The notes below the pieces were generated by a model, which did not search any database, was not told where the DNA came from, and saw only the letters and a list, made by a program, of their open reading frames with translations. Source: Acholoe squamosa (Eukaryota > Annelida > Polychaeta > Phyllodocida > Polynoidae). From it: 64,000 nt of DNA. The stretch is from the NCBI GenBank assembly GCA_949317995.1, contig OX439044.1:23012733-23076732 (forward strand). Direction: 5' to 3'. This document shows, one piece after another, positions 32,686-43,857 of this stretch. Both the position numbers and the translations under genes were made by a program. Position 1 is the stretch's first letter. The number at the start of each line of letters is the position of its first letter.

Positions 32686-33156
32686 TCAAAAATATCTCTT
32701 GAGTATGTTTTTTTTTTTAATTTTGGATCTTTTGGTGCTAGAGTTAATTCTTTTTTTGGTTTTAGGTTTATTTATTCTGTTTCCTACATAATTTAAAGCG
32801 CTTGAACTTAAATCATTTAAGCTGGATTGAGCCTCATCTTTTAATGCCTCTTTTATGTTCCCTCCAGATAAAACATTTTCTGCAACATTTATCCCTCCTT
32901 TTAACATTCTTTTGCCTACTCCTTTAGCAGCTGACTTAAGCACTGGTGCTATAAGTGGAACAACTTTTTTAAATAAGCCAGCAAAAATATTACCTAAACC
33001 ATATCCTTTTTGATATTTAGTCCCCATGAAAACTGGGAGCCCTTGACCATGTTGAATGTATTGAAGAGGATAGGCATTTTTTTTTTCAAATAAGTTGTGA
33101 TATAATGCTCTATCGTTTTTCCTTTGGTTTGAACTGTAATGTTGGTGCATAACCAT
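32686..33156 (-). CDS. Minor capsid / core protein of the Polinton
   Basis: The 156-residue frame begins with a hydrophilic stretch, then GQGLPVFMGTKYQKGYGLG and an amphipathic segment (IFAGLFKKVVPLIAPVLK). It ends in a very basic tail (KTKKRINSSTKRSKIKKK). The G-LPVF-G...GYGLG...FKKVVPL pattern is the conserved minor capsid protein that precedes the capsid gene in Polintons and is compared with adenovirus pVI/core peptides. Membrane-active or DNA-binding roles are inferred. Confidence 0.7.
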   Translation of the reverse strand: MVMHQHYSSNQRKNDRALYHNLFEKKNAYPLQYIQHGQGLPVFMGTKYQKGYGLGNIFAGLFKKVVPLIAPVLKSAAKGVGKRMLKGGINVAENVLSGGNIKEALKDEAQSSLNDLSSSALNYVGNRINKPKTKKRINSSTKRSKIKKKNILKRYF

Positions 33157-33267
33157 TTTTTAAATAAAATTTAAATGAAGGAAAATCGTATAATATATAT
33201 ATATAAATTAAAAGAAAAGATTTATTAAAATAAAGTATATCTCATCTTATCTCAACTTTATTTTCTC

Positions 33268-33663
33268 TTATTTTTTTCTCCAGTTTGTTACCCACTCTTT
33301 TCCTAAAAACAATTTATTTGGTTTAGGCTTTCGTTTGCTTAAAAGCAAAGACTCTTGCTCATATATTTTTTGTCTAGGATGTAGTTGTACAGATGCTTCT
33401 GTGTCCTCATCTTCTTCGCTAGTAAAAATGTCTTTTTTCAATAATGTTTTTTGCTGTAAAACAGGGGATTTACTTACAGTAGGTATAGGTGATGTTTTGG
33501 TTAAAGGTGAAAAAACAGGAGTTTTGGTTTCTAAAATTTTTCCAAGTGATATGCTTTTTGGAGTTGAGGTATGCATTTTACTTTTGGAAAAAGGTGGTAA
33601 ATCTTTGGGAGAAAATAAATTTTTAGATTCATATTCATCATCTGAAGGATATTCTTCATTATT

Positions 33664-33734
<71 letters not shown>

Positions 33735-33945
33735 TAGACACATTTGTGAAAGTAGGAGGAGTTATATCTAATATGTTAGTTGCCCCCTCTTTCAGGTCAT
33801 GAGTTCCTTGTTTTAATTCATCTTCTTTTTTTTTCAGTTTTTTAGTATGATATATTATATCTGTCATTATATCTTCACTTGGATATGGTCCAGGAATATA
33901 AGAGCTCGATCTTTTTTTTTGCACCATCATCATCCATAGACACAT
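33268..33945 (-). CDS. Acidic low-complexity Polinton protein
   Basis: A frame of about 225 codons has a run of more than 20 Asp, encoded by an (atc)n microsatellite, followed by Ser/Pro/Lys-rich sequence (SPKDLPPFSK, TKTPVFSPLTK). No fold is evident. Its upstream end runs into a tandem duplication of about 200 bp, so the true start is uncertain. The function is unknown. Confidence 0.4.
33659..33733. repeat. (atc)n trinucleotide microsatellite
   Basis: About 24 uninterrupted 'atc' units, read as poly-Asp on the minus strand. Such tracts change length quickly. Confidence 0.95.
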
Positions 33946-34128
33946 TTGTGAAAGTAGGAGGAGTTATATCTAATATGTTAGTTGCCCCCTCTTTCAGGTC
34001 ATGAGTTCCTTGTTTTAATTCATCTTCTTTTTTTTCAGTTTTTTAGTATGATATATTATATCTGTCATTATATCTTCACTTGGATATGGTCCAGGAATAT
34101 AAGAGCTCGATCTTTTTTTTTGCACCAT
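33725..34128 (-). repeat. Tandem duplication of about 201 bp within the Polinton
   Basis: Unit 1 (33725-33926) and unit 2 (33927-34128) run from 'catcatccatagacacattt' to 'agctcgatcttttttttt' and are almost identical. The near-identity indicates a recent event. Confidence 0.9.
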
Positions 34129-34949
34129 ACTTTATCCAAGAAGGGGGTAAGATAGTAATGAGATGTGAATATAATGTTTGTGTACCTGTAGGCTCATTTT
34201 TAAAACCAGATTTTGAAAAATATTTCATTAGATCAATGATATTTGAATTCGCTATTTTCTTTGAATCATAACTTATTTCTCCAGCTGTGTCCCATTGGTA
34301 CTTATTTTCTAACATTTTTTCTAAGATCATTTTAATGTTTGGTCTTTGTGCTGTAATAACCAGAGTCGACACCGTATATAAAGAATGGAATATAAAGTTA
34401 CAACCGTTGTTGTTGTTTTATTTCTTTGGAGCCTTAAGGACTAACAGTCACTGGTCATCAGTTACTTGCTTATACTGATACTTGTACTTGTACTTATTCT
34501 TGCTTAGAGACGCCACTCTGTTCGTGAGCTAGGACTAGCCACCGAACTCCCTTAAGATAGCTTACACGTAGGCCACCTGAGTGTCTGATCGCGTCTGCTA
34601 TAAAACCACCGAACACCGCGTTTTATAGCCCCCGGCCGCCGACGGTGACGTCACAAGGCTGTGACGTCACCGCCGACGCGCCACCTAGCGGCCACAGCGG
34701 GAACCCGCCACCGAGCTTCGGTGGCCGCCGCCGAGCCGCCGGCCTATGTTTATTACAGTGCCAAGGGTACTTTGTCAAGAATGTAGTTTATGGTTATACC
34801 TATTTGTGATGTTTCCTTAGGTTTAGATTCTAGGTTGTTTACTTCTACAGGAAGTTGATCAGTGTTTTCAGTAGAATATATAGAGTAGGGATTTATTTTA
34901 AACACTCGCTGATTTATTAATTCTTCCTGTCTTTTTAAAACAAGTATTT
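34129..34949 (-). pseudogene. Conserved Polinton morphogenesis-block gene, interrupted by a solo LTR
   Basis: The block YQWDTAGEISYDSKKIANSN followed by IIDLMKYFSKSG matches an uncharacterised protein regularly found between the capsid and ATPase genes of invertebrate Polintons ('WNxxGEI..DGK.I.GSNIVDLI' pattern). The solo LTR at 34352-34757 lies inside this coding-like sequence. The gene is broken. Confidence 0.55.
34352..34757 (-). mobile_element. Solo LTR (406 bp) nested in the Polinton
   Basis: It begins TGTAATAA and ends TTATTACA, is flanked by a 4-bp duplication gtgc (34348-34351 and 34758-34761), and is far richer in G+C than its surroundings. On the minus strand it has a TATA-like GCTATAAAA (near 34620) and then AATAAA (near 34420), the order expected of U3-R. 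No internal retroelement genes are present. It is an LTR-retrotransposon relic, family unassigned and younger than the Polinton. Confidence 0.8.
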
Positions 34950-35192
34950 TTATGACGTTTTAGCTTTGAATGTGTTTTTTTTATCTATAGGCACATTACC
35001 AGCTAACACATTAAATATGCATTGGTATATTGCATCTAAGTCTTTTTTTGATGCAAAATCAATTAATATATTTCTTTTTTTGGCATTTTTGGCTGAGGCT
35101 AGCAATGAAAGAAAATGCTGATGTTTTATTATATTGCAACATTTCTTTTTTTTAACTCCAACTTTCCTTTTCTTTACCTGTGTTTTAGCCAT
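34950..35192 (-). CDS. Small conserved Polinton protein
   Basis: The 80-residue frame has a very basic start (VKKRKVGVKKKK) and then FLSLLASAKNAKKRNILIDF and AIYQCIFNVLAGNVPI. The 'R..I...A..DL...I.EC..N.L.GNVPL' pattern is shared with a short uncharacterised protein common in invertebrate Polintons and adintovirus-like elements, usually next to the ATPase, as here. Confidence 0.6.
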   Translation of the reverse strand: MAKTQVKKRKVGVKKKKCCNIIKHQHFLSLLASAKNAKKRNILIDFASKKDLDAIYQCIFNVLAGNVPIDKKNTFKAKTS

Positions 35193-35283
35193 TTTTTTAA
35201 AGTATTTTATTTATCAAAGATAAAAAATCTGATTTTTTTTTTATAGTGCAAGCTTCTAAACTTCACTTATCTCATGTAAGTTT

Positions 35284-35958
35284 TTACTTTTTATTTGGTA
35301 TAAATATTCGCTGTGAATCAGAAAAAATATCTGTTCTAAACATGAGATCTTTGTTTCTTTTTTGATGACCATCTATAAATAAATATCCATGAGGAGAATT
35401 TGTTGCAGCTGAAAATATATCATGAAAAGTTTTTACTCGATCAGGCATAAGTTTTCTTCCTAAAGAATGGGATATTGTTTGAACCAAAGGAGAATAAAAT
35501 ATTACTAAGTAAGTTGCATTTTTTGCCAATGTTTTTCTTTCTTTTCCTTCACAAAAAAAATTCTGCGTAATAAATACCACACTTAAACCATCATGATGAG
35601 AACGCTTAGTAAATAAATCTGTAACTAATGGATCCTTAGAACATTCCATCATTAAATCATCTAACACTATAAGCTCGTGATTATTAGGTGATATATAATC
35701 ATCAAAAGTATGAGGCAACCCTTGAATAAAATTAATGTTTTTTAAGTTTAAATCAATTACATCAGAAGGGGGACTTTGTCCATAAAACCAGTTTATTTTT
35801 TTAAATTCATTGTCTATAATGCGATCCATATTTTTTAAAAGATTAAGAAGAAAACTGGATTTTCCTGAATTACTAGGGCCTGCTATTATCATAGAAAATG
35901 GAGTTTTTAATCTCGCATCAATTAATTCTATGTCTTTAGTTTTAGTTTTTTCTACCAT
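35284..35958 (-). CDS. Genome-packaging ATPase (FtsK/HerA, A32-like)
   Basis: The 224-residue open frame has Walker A MIIAGPSNSGKSSFLLNLL near residues 23-41 and Walker B HELIVLDDLMMEC near 92-104. A sensor-like VVFITQNFF follows. Length and motifs match the Polinton/adintovirus packaging ATPase, which pumps DNA into the capsid. It remains open and lies between the integrase and the small conserved gene. Confidence 0.88.
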   Translation of the reverse strand: MVEKTKTKDIELIDARLKTPFSMIIAGPSNSGKSSFLLNLLKNMDRIIDNEFKKINWFYGQSPPSDVIDLNLKNINFIQGLPHTFDDYISPNNHELIVLDDLMMECSKDPLVTDLFTKRSHHDGLSVVFITQNFFCEGKERKTLAKNATYLVIFYSPLVQTISHSLGRKLMPDRVKTFHDIFSAATNSPHGYLFIDGHQKRNKDLMFRTDIFSDSQRIFIPNKK

Positions 35959-36940
35959 CTTGTATCTTATTTAATTCTTGTGCATAAAAACTACCAGTAA
36001 GTATTTCATTGTTTTCATCTAATAATATATAAGTAGGTGGCCATGTTCTAAGCGCAAAAGCTACTTGAAATATTTCTTTTTGCCAATTTGGCTTATATCC
36101 TTTAGTAAATGTTTTTCTTTTAGTTGTGATTTTTACTTTATCTCCTACTGAGAAAGGAAGTTGTATTCTTCTAGAATGTAAATATGGTTTCTATTGTTTG
36201 TCCCAAATTATCTTTTGGTTTTTTTCATCAACTTCAGAGGGGCTAATTCCTAGAGTACAATGTGGACTTTTATTGTAGCTAAGTACAATGTCTTGCAAAT
36301 CATCGATATATCTCAAGCTTTTTTTAAAGGTTAAAAATCGATGTATTTTATTTTGTATAGTTCTTATAAAACGTTCAACTATTGCAGCCTTTGTGTCTTG
36401 TGATGTGCTAAAAGAGTGAATATTTTGGTTAATGAGATATTTCTTAAAAACACCCTTAAATTCACTACCTTCATGTACTTGAATAAGCCTAGGCTTGTGT
36501 TTTGCCCTAAATAATATAGCTTTAAAGCCTATTAATGTTGTTTCTGCTTTTTTGTCTTTAAGAGGTTCTATGTAAGCATATCTGGAAAAGCAATCTATAG
36601 CAGCTAATAAATATGAAATGTTGTTATTATATCGTCTAATTTGGAAAGTACTTATTAAATCTAACTGCCATTGATCATTTAATCCTTTTACAATAGTTTT
36701 TCGTCTTAAAAAGTTATATTGTATAGGTTTGTGTGAAGTATAAGTTCTAGTATTTTGTTAAAATATTTCAGCGTCTTTTAAAGTTATTTTTTTTTTTTTT
36801 TTTTTAGCAGATTTATATAACTTTTTCACAGAACTAAAAGATGATGGATGACTTGGGTTAAAGTAAATACTTTCAAACAACCTTTTTATTTCTTGGTTTC
36901 TTTTTATTTCTTCTTTTTTTGCCATATTAAAATTAAACAC
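35950..36940 (-). pseudogene. Polinton integrase (retroviral-type), decayed
   Basis: Minus-strand sequence here carries recognisable pieces of a retrovirus-type DDE integrase core: a WQLDLI-type first catalytic block, then YLLAAIDCFSRYAYIEPL. A C-terminal chromo-like WPPTYILLDENNEI segment follows. In Polintons this enzyme inserts the element and makes the 6-bp duplication seen at its ends. The gene looks broken, with about two breaks. Confidence 0.8.
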
Positions 36941-37733
36941 TTCTTAAGAATAAACATATAAAGATGTAAACATGTTATGTTTGAAACAGGTGCAGTCCTT
37001 AAAACATTAAAGCATGCATTTAACCCTCTTGTTTACTAACCATCTCATTACAATTCTTAAGTTATGTTTTACTTTTAACTAGTGTGCGATGGTAAATATG
37101 ATTTGTCACATTTAGTACATGAAATGAAAACATTTATAAACTATGTTTGGAACAAATGCACGTATCCTGATGAATTAAAAGTAAAATTACATAAAAAAAC
37201 AATGTTAGGATCTTAGTATTTACACACCCGATAATAAGTTAATATCCTTAAGGACAAATACCAGATTCCTAACAACAACAACAAAGTATCATGATAGCGT
37301 ATTAATTGATTTGTTCACTGAGCATTTCAATGTAGATATATGACATCAATAAACATCATTTAAAAGTACAAAATATCATTTCACTGAAAAAAGAAACACA
37401 AAAAATAAACTTTTTAGGTTTAAACTAATATATAAGCAGCTAATACTTACTAAATATGAATTCTCTTTTACTATATACACAACTTGTTATAATAATACAA
37501 AATAATATTTTCAATACAGGCACATGAAAAAACATTTAAAAGCAAACAAGAAATATTTTAAAGAATGATATCAACAGTTTTAGATTTTTTTGGATAAATA
37601 TTTCCCTTTTTGCAACTTATTTTAAGAGTAAGCTGTAGTGGCTCATTTGTCTTTTTTGTTAAATTTAAAACTGTATTGTTATCTTTACCAGCAGATGTGT
37701 TTTTACCTGTTTCTTTTTCATTTTGACTGTTGC
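36941..37733. other. AT-rich gap inside the Polinton
   Basis: No ATG-initiated gene is seen. The minus-strand stretch 37563-37733 encodes a short Lys/Thr-rich peptide (QLTLKISCKKGNIYPKKS) without a start codon and may be a gene remnant. Confidence 0.4.
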
Positions 37734-38096
37734 TTAATGTAGTTTATTTACTTTTTTTTCAGTTAAATCGATAATTTTGTTAGAAAGGACCTTACTTCTT
37801 TTTTTCAGATTTTTAGTAATTATTTTTTTTTCTTTTTCGTCCTTTTTTTTAAAAGAATCTTTGCTCTTTGATTTTAATTTCTCCAGTTCATATTTTTCAT
37901 GACATGAATTACATCTAGATGGGTGTTGACTAAAAAAATGAGCGGAATGTAAGGGTCTATGACAGCGGATACATTCTTTGTACATATTTTCATAACAAGG
38001 AATACAATATTTTTTTCCAGTTTTTAAGTCATCACAAATACCACAATATATACATAATTCGCCCATTTTAAATATATAAAAATATTTGGAAAACAA
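37734..38096 (-). CDS. Cys-rich zinc-binding protein of the Polinton
   Basis: The 120-residue frame has CxxC pairs (CIYC, CIPC, CIRC, CNSC) and His residues within about residues 15-70 (CHRPLHSAHFFSQHPSRC), and then a Lys-rich tail. At least two zinc sites are likely. The composition suggests nucleic-acid binding. It lies next to the PC4-like and polymerase genes. An alternative start is the second Met (MGELCIYC). Confidence 0.55.
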   Translation of the reverse strand: MFSKYFYIFKMGELCIYCGICDDLKTGKKYCIPCYENMYKECIRCHRPLHSAHFFSQHPSRCNSCHEKYELEKLKSKSKDSFKKKDEKEKKIITKNLKKRSKVLSNKIIDLTEKKVNKLH

Positions 38097-38176
38097 ATAT
38101 TAAAAGTTGATTGTTTTTTAGCTAATTATGTTCACCTAAAGATGTCTATCCCACAGACTTTTTCTTAAAATTTTTT

Positions 38177-38488
38177 TTAATCGCTGTCAGAATTACTATC
38201 TACATAGGAATTATCGCTGTCACTTTCATCACTGTCTCTTTTAACCGATGATTTACTTTTCTTTTTACCTTCATTTTTTGTTTCTGTTTCTTTAGGACTT
38301 TTAATCTTTTTTATTCTTTTTTCTATTTTAACCTTTAATTTTATAAGTTCATCACATTCAGATTTTTGCAAGCTCATATTTTTATCTTTAGTCATATCAT
38401 GCAAATGAATATATTCTTTTCCTCTAAATCTAGTTATATCTATTCTCTTTTTTTTCCCAAAAGGAATGGTGTGAAATTTAGAAGCCAT
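38177..38488 (-). CDS. PC4-like single-stranded DNA-binding protein
   Basis: The 103-residue frame resembles the PC4/Sub1 fold. IPFGKKKRIDITRFRGKEYI followed by HLHDM and MSLQKSECDELIKLK matches the beta-strand, 'D.R.F..K.YV.IR' and 'GISL...W..L' elements. The C-terminal tail is Lys-rich and then Asp/Ser-rich (DSDESDSDNSYVDSNSDSD); cellular PC4 has its acidic Ser-rich region at the other end. PC4 binds ssDNA and acts in transcription and replication. Next to the polymerase gene, a replication SSB role is plausible. Confidence 0.55.
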   Translation of the reverse strand: MASKFHTIPFGKKKRIDITRFRGKEYIHLHDMTKDKNMSLQKSECDELIKLKVKIEKRIKKIKSPKETETKNEGKKKSKSSVKRDSDESDSDNSYVDSNSDSD

Positions 38489-38704
38489 CAGAAGTAATTT
38501 CTTTTAAATTAATTTGTGATTTCTTTGAAAATAGATTTTTAAAATATTAACTTTTAAGAGCTTAGAAATGATTTCTTTATGTTGATATAAAATACCCTGC
38601 TGTTTAGATGCAAAAGGTGAATTTCATTTGTTTTAAAACAGTATAACACAGGTAATCTCAAGTATATTTTCACTGTTCCATACACAATGTTACGCCTTTT
38701 TAGT

Positions 38705-41690
38705 TTAATTTAAATTTTTTTTTTTTTTTAAATTTACAGATGAATCAAAATATTTATGTCTTTTACACACATTGATCATATGATTCCCATAAGCAAAAGA
38801 TTTGATTCCATCTTTTTGTAGCCAACGTTTATCTTCAAAAGGTGAAAGAGCAAGTTTATTTTCTTTTATTACATGTACTTTATGATTGTAACTTCTCATA
38901 GCATGATATGATTCTCGATGAAATTTCTTTTTAAACAATACTTTTTTAAACTGGTCATGTCTCATATCTCTTATATTACTTTTTTTAACACCTTTTACTC
39001 TTTTTGTTTCTTTATTTGATTCAAATAAAATAGAATACATCTTAGGACGTAAACCAATGAATTCTTTTATTTTTTTTCCCTCACTTTCATCCTTAAATTT
39101 TCCTAATACTCTACAATTCTCAGTACAGTGCAGGGGGTGATCTAGTTTAAGATTTGAAAAATCAAAATATTTTTTTATACTTTTCAGCTTTTCAATAAAA
39201 TGTTCATCTTCTATAAAATATATGAATGAATCTGTGTCTGAATATAACAAGTTAATAACAGATAAAGAAAAAGTAGGTAACATTACCTTATAATGGAACC
39301 AAAACATGTGCATTTTAGATAATTCTAATATAGTAAATCCAAGATATATCGGCTTGTCTAAATATACTTGTTCTTTAACATTTTGTATTCCTACATAATC
39401 TTTGTCTAAAAAATACAAGGAATGAAAAGTAGGTTTTCGAATAAGTTTTTTACATTTAATTTTACATGAAGTAAGGGTTAAATTTTTCCTTTTTTTAACA
39501 TTTTCCATGCATTTTCCAAAACATGAATTAGTCATTAACTTAAAAAATGCTTTATCAAAAGAAGAAGTTGATTCTCTCCGTTTAGTGTTATTAAAGTCAA
39601 TATATTTTTTCATCCAAGCAGATTGTTTAAAAGATAGAATTTTATGTATTTTAACTATTTTCATCCCTAATTTAAGGTATAGTTTTAAATTCTTATAGTG
39701 AACAACATAATTTTTTTTTCTCTCTTAAATCACATATTAGCTTATTCCCACTTTTTTTGTATTTAATATTTAATTTATGTAATAAATCTTTAGCATATGG
39801 AGATAACTCATCAAGAAATATCTCTTTTTTTTTCTGGAGCCAGTGGAAAATCATCATGCAAAAAATGTAAATGCTTTGGATACAATAAAGTAACTTCTAA
39901 TATATAGCCTTCATCACTGTTGTTAGCTACTTCTAATACATTAAACTTAGAATAACTAGAAGACGGTAACCAAACAAAATCATGAGTGGGAAGTTCTTGA
40001 CACATAGCATGGCCATAAAGATTATTACAATCATAATAAACCAAATGTTGGGAATCGTTTTTTACTTTAACATATCGTTGTACAACGTTTGTAATACCTC
40101 CGCGTATACCTTTTTCAATAAAGTTATGTTTATCTATATCATCTAAAAGATCAAGCTGTATCTTTGTGTGTTTTAACATAGCCTGATAACTAAGAGATGG
40201 AGCAGTAAGGAATTTCGCAGGATCTAAACCATAATTTTCTAAACTTCTTTCTCTAAAAGATTCAAATACATCGCATAATAGTAAAACATCAATTTTAAGG
40301 TATTCTTTTAAATAGCTTCCTAAAGATTTACAATTCAATAAATTAAACATTGTTTTAGCATGAGTGTAAGCTTCTTTAGATATATTTTCTTTAGTTAGCT
40401 TATTATAGAAATGGGATCTAACAGGTAGATTTTTTTCTTTTAATTTTTCCCATGAATCTATGTAATCATAACACATAATTCCCTTTTTTATTACATAAGG
40501 TAATAATTCCTTTTTGGTTAAGTTTTTTTTGGTTTCTATGAAATTATCTACATGATTAGCAGCTAAAAGATCTGCCAAGTGTGACAAAGAGGCAGATAAA
40601 AATTGGAATGAATCTAAAAAGTAAAAATTTTCAAATTGTAAAGTTAAAAATTTAATTTTTGATTAAATGTTTCAAAGTCTGCATATATGATAAAAGGGTT
40701 TTTAATTTGTTTAGAATAATCTTTGTATTCAACTTTGCTTCATTTTTATGGGCATTATATATGATTGACCAAAGAAGCTATTATTGTCACAGGTTTTTTG
40801 GGTATGAAAAAGGAGATCATTTTTTTTTTAAAAAAGAAGTTAAACATTTATGACAATAATATCTTGTTTTCTTATAAAAAAAGGGTCTAACAAACTTACT
40901 CATGTCTCTTATAAGCCAATAATGTTCCCGATATAGTAAAAGGTTAACATGATTTAAATGTTTTTCTTCATTAAAATTAGTAAAAATATACATAGGATAT
41001 GGATGATAATTTTCATTTTTATTTTTAAATATACCAAAAACATTTACAATTATGTGTTTTTTTTTCTTCAAATTTAGCTATTTGACCAAGTTTTACAGGA
41101 AAAGAAAGACAAGATATATTTAAACTTTGCAAGTAAGGTAAATAAGTGCTTGCTCTGTTTGCATTTGTTTTACTTTTAAACAAGGCAGCTAATATGCTAA
41201 AAAGAAAACATTTATTTCCTGCTCCTTTAATATTAAGCAATGATCTTTTCTTAAACAAAATACTGTCTATATCAGAAGGCTTATAGCCTCCCAAAGGATT
41301 ATATCTATAAATAGAAATTCGCAAACATATAATTTCTTTTAAAAACCATTCAGATCCTAGTTGAATAAAAGAATCAAAAAAAGCAGAAATGATTCTGATG
41401 GCTTCATAAACTTTTTCTTCTATAGATTTTACATTTAGAATTACAGCTACTGGACTTTGAAACCAAGGTTTTATTTCAAAATGTTGGTTAGTTTCTATTT
41501 TATATTTGGCTAAAAATGTATTAAGACCTAATTGGAACTTAACTCCACCATGCTTTAACATCCACTTTTTTATTTTAGATGTAACTCTGTTTGATATATA
41601 TCTTAAAAAAAATTCTAAGTCATGATTATATATTTTAGGGACCAAATTATATTCTATTGCAATATTCCTGAAACCATTTCTTCGATTCAT
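38705..41690 (-). pseudogene. Polinton protein-primed DNA polymerase B, decayed
   Basis: Motif A appears as YYDCNNLYGHAM, motif B as KLMTNSCFGKCMENV and motif C as LLYSDTDSFIYF, all typical of protein-primed family B polymerases. The N-terminal part (KCFLFSILAALF, FPVKLGQIAKFE, NVFGIFK) matches the long extension found only in Polinton polymerases. The gene looks broken, with a few breaks. This polymerase is thought to start replication at the inverted repeats with a protein primer. Confidence 0.9.
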
Positions 41691-42668
41691 TATCTGAGTT
41701 TACAACGGCGAAAGTGAAGTACTACAAATACTTTGCCATACTCAAATTTTATAAGTTTTCCTTGGTCATCAACTATTTCTATTTCTATTTCGTGTATCTC
41801 AGACATTTTAACTTTTTTATAATAGGGAGAAGTAAATATCATTTTAAAATCTTCTCCAAACAAGCCATTACATCTTATAACTCTTAAAAGAGGAACTTGA
41901 ACATTTCCAACAACTTCATTAGAAACTATATTGGTATATAAATAAATATTTGAAGAACGAGAACTTAAAGAAGGTACTCCTGTTGCTTTATAAGAAGCAT
42001 AATGTTTATGTATTATTTTTTTTAAATAATAAATTATTATAATCATCTATGGATTCTAAAGGAAGACCATAGTAACCTGTTACTTTTGAATCAGTTTCAT
42101 CTTTAATACCTCCTTCTGCATTTGTTAAGCAAAGAATATCAGACAAAGAGGAAGGCATCCACACAGTATCTCCCCTTGCTACATGTAAAACAGGCTTTAA
42201 ATTTTCTTTTTCTATACTAATGTAAGGCTCTCTAGCCAAATGAAAAAAATCTAAATTTTTTTCGGCTAACTCTATTGATTTCATTAACTTATTCATTACA
42301 TCTATATAATTCTCTATATTACCATAATTTCCATATGGCATCATTTTAGTGTGAAAGCTCATGTCTGTTCTAACAGTGTCTATTTCTCCTTCTTCTAATA
42401 CATGTAATTCATCATTGACCCCCATTTCTTTTCTGTAAATAGCAAAAGTTCGATCTTGTGGAGGATCCTATGGAATATTGTACCAGGATACAGGAAGGTT
42501 TATTTCTACTATGGCCACCTCCCAATGACCTTCTAAATGAAATTTTCCAGGAATTTCAACAAAAAAATGACTTGTTTTATTAATCCGAGATGAATGAATA
42601 GTATTAGAAGGTAGAGTAACATAAAAGTCATCTGAGTGAGCCATTTTTTGTTTACCCATAAGCTTCAT
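41690..42668 (-). pseudogene. Polinton minor structural protein, decayed
   Basis: HSDDFYVTLPSNT and FHLEGHWEVAIVEINLPVSW at the start, and LIKFEYGKVFVVLHFRR at the end, match a large uncharacterised protein of invertebrate Polinton-like elements ('LEGEWEVALVEI...PFEFGKV.V.LHFRR'), probably a virion surface or penton-type component. The gene looks broken, with about two breaks. Confidence 0.6.
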
Positions 42669-42690
42669 TTATTTTTAATCTCATTTTGGT

Positions 42691-43581
42691 TTACATTAAC
42701 TTGTTTTTTATGTGACGATTTATGCTAGTTTCATACTCATTTAAACATAGAGCTAAATGATCTGTAGTGTATTTCACCAGGTAAGTAAAATTTTCTCTTT
42801 GGTTCCATTTCAGAAACATAGCATCACAAACAGGATTCCCATTAAACCATTTCATGTGACAAAATGGACAATTGATTTCTAAATTAATCGCAACTACTTC
42901 ACCATCATTTTTGGTATATTTTAAATGATAATGAACCACACTTGCGTAGCAATGCTTATGAATAGGTTTGCCACAACATATTGTGTATTCTATATTACTT
43001 TCATGTTTTTTGCTTACAAGAACTACCCTTCTACATAAAGCACATCCCAAATACACATTACTGTAAAATAAACGTTTTTCTCTCACTTTTTCTTTTATTT
43101 TACTTTGAAGCCTTGAAGAGGCATACTGTCTTGTGCCTTTACGTTTATTTTTATTTTTTATGAGATGAAATATTGCTTCTTCATTGTAACCAACAAGATC
43201 ACTTATAAATTTACATATTTCTTTAGTAAAAGAATGATTCTCTCCTAATAAGATACTGGATGTGATTAAAACTCTAGCAGCTTTAATTTCCTCTTGTATT
43301 ATCATATTTTTGATTTCTGAGAACATAAAATAACATTGGAAATAATGAGAAAAATATACAAGAGCTTCTGTTTTAATGTTTGATATGTCAATGAATTCGT
43401 CAGATAAAACAGAAAATATGTTAGAACATTCTTTGGCACTCATAAACGTTTGATTTGGTATGCTCACATTTAAGCAAATTTTAAATTTCTGCATATTTGA
43501 AGTAACATTGTTAAAAGAGCACAAACATGAAATGTACTCTACTCTTTCTTTAAGCAGCTCTATGTTCACATCAAGCAACAT
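42691..43581 (-). CDS. RING-like zinc-finger protein, paralogue 1
   Basis: The 296-residue open frame has a helical N-terminal half. Its pattern (FIDISNIKTEALVYFSHYF, RVLITSSILLGENHSFTKEI) is loosely BTB-like. The C-terminal zinc cluster is CALC (about 181-184), CCGKPIHKHC (about 204-213) and CPFC (about 238-241), spaced like a RING C3HC4/C4HC3. After it comes KWFNGNPVC. The fold suggests an E3 ligase or its adaptor. It pairs with the adjacent gene of like size and layout, implying duplication. Confidence 0.55.
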   Translation of the reverse strand: MLLDVNIELLKERVEYISCLCSFNNVTSNMQKFKICLNVSIPNQTFMSAKECSNIFSVLSDEFIDISNIKTEALVYFSHYFQCYFMFSEIKNMIIQEEIKAARVLITSSILLGENHSFTKEICKFISDLVGYNEEAIFHLIKNKNKRKGTRQYASSRLQSKIKEKVREKRLFYSNVYLGCALCRRVVLVSKKHESNIEYTICCGKPIHKHCYASVVHYHLKYTKNDGEVVAINLEINCPFCHMKWFNGNPVCDAMFLKWNQRENFTYLVKYTTDHLALCLNEYETSINRHIKNKLM

Positions 43582-43857
43582 AGTTACATAGATAAATACA
43601 AGTTTAAATATGATAAAATGCTTAACAAATGATTAAATTACCTTAACCCTTTCTACCATGAGAACTTGTATCCTCACTTATTTATTGTTATATTGTTTAT
43701 CAAAGCTGTTTTAATGAAGCTGTACAAACTAAATTCTAATTTATCTATACCTCTATAATAACTAAAAAACCTTTAATTTTACATGTACTTGTTATACTTT
43801 ACAAATATCAACTAAAATTAAACCAACTTTACAACAAAGATAAGAAGAAAAAATCTT
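43582..43857. other. Spacer between the RING-like paralogues
   Basis: AT-rich and without an open frame. It may hold the promoter of the 42691-43581 gene. Confidence 0.35.

Noticed and set aside
33335-33802. Plus-strand frame with a long Ser run
   Set aside because: It is the antisense of the acidic Polinton protein; the Ser run is the complement of the Asp-coding microsatellite.
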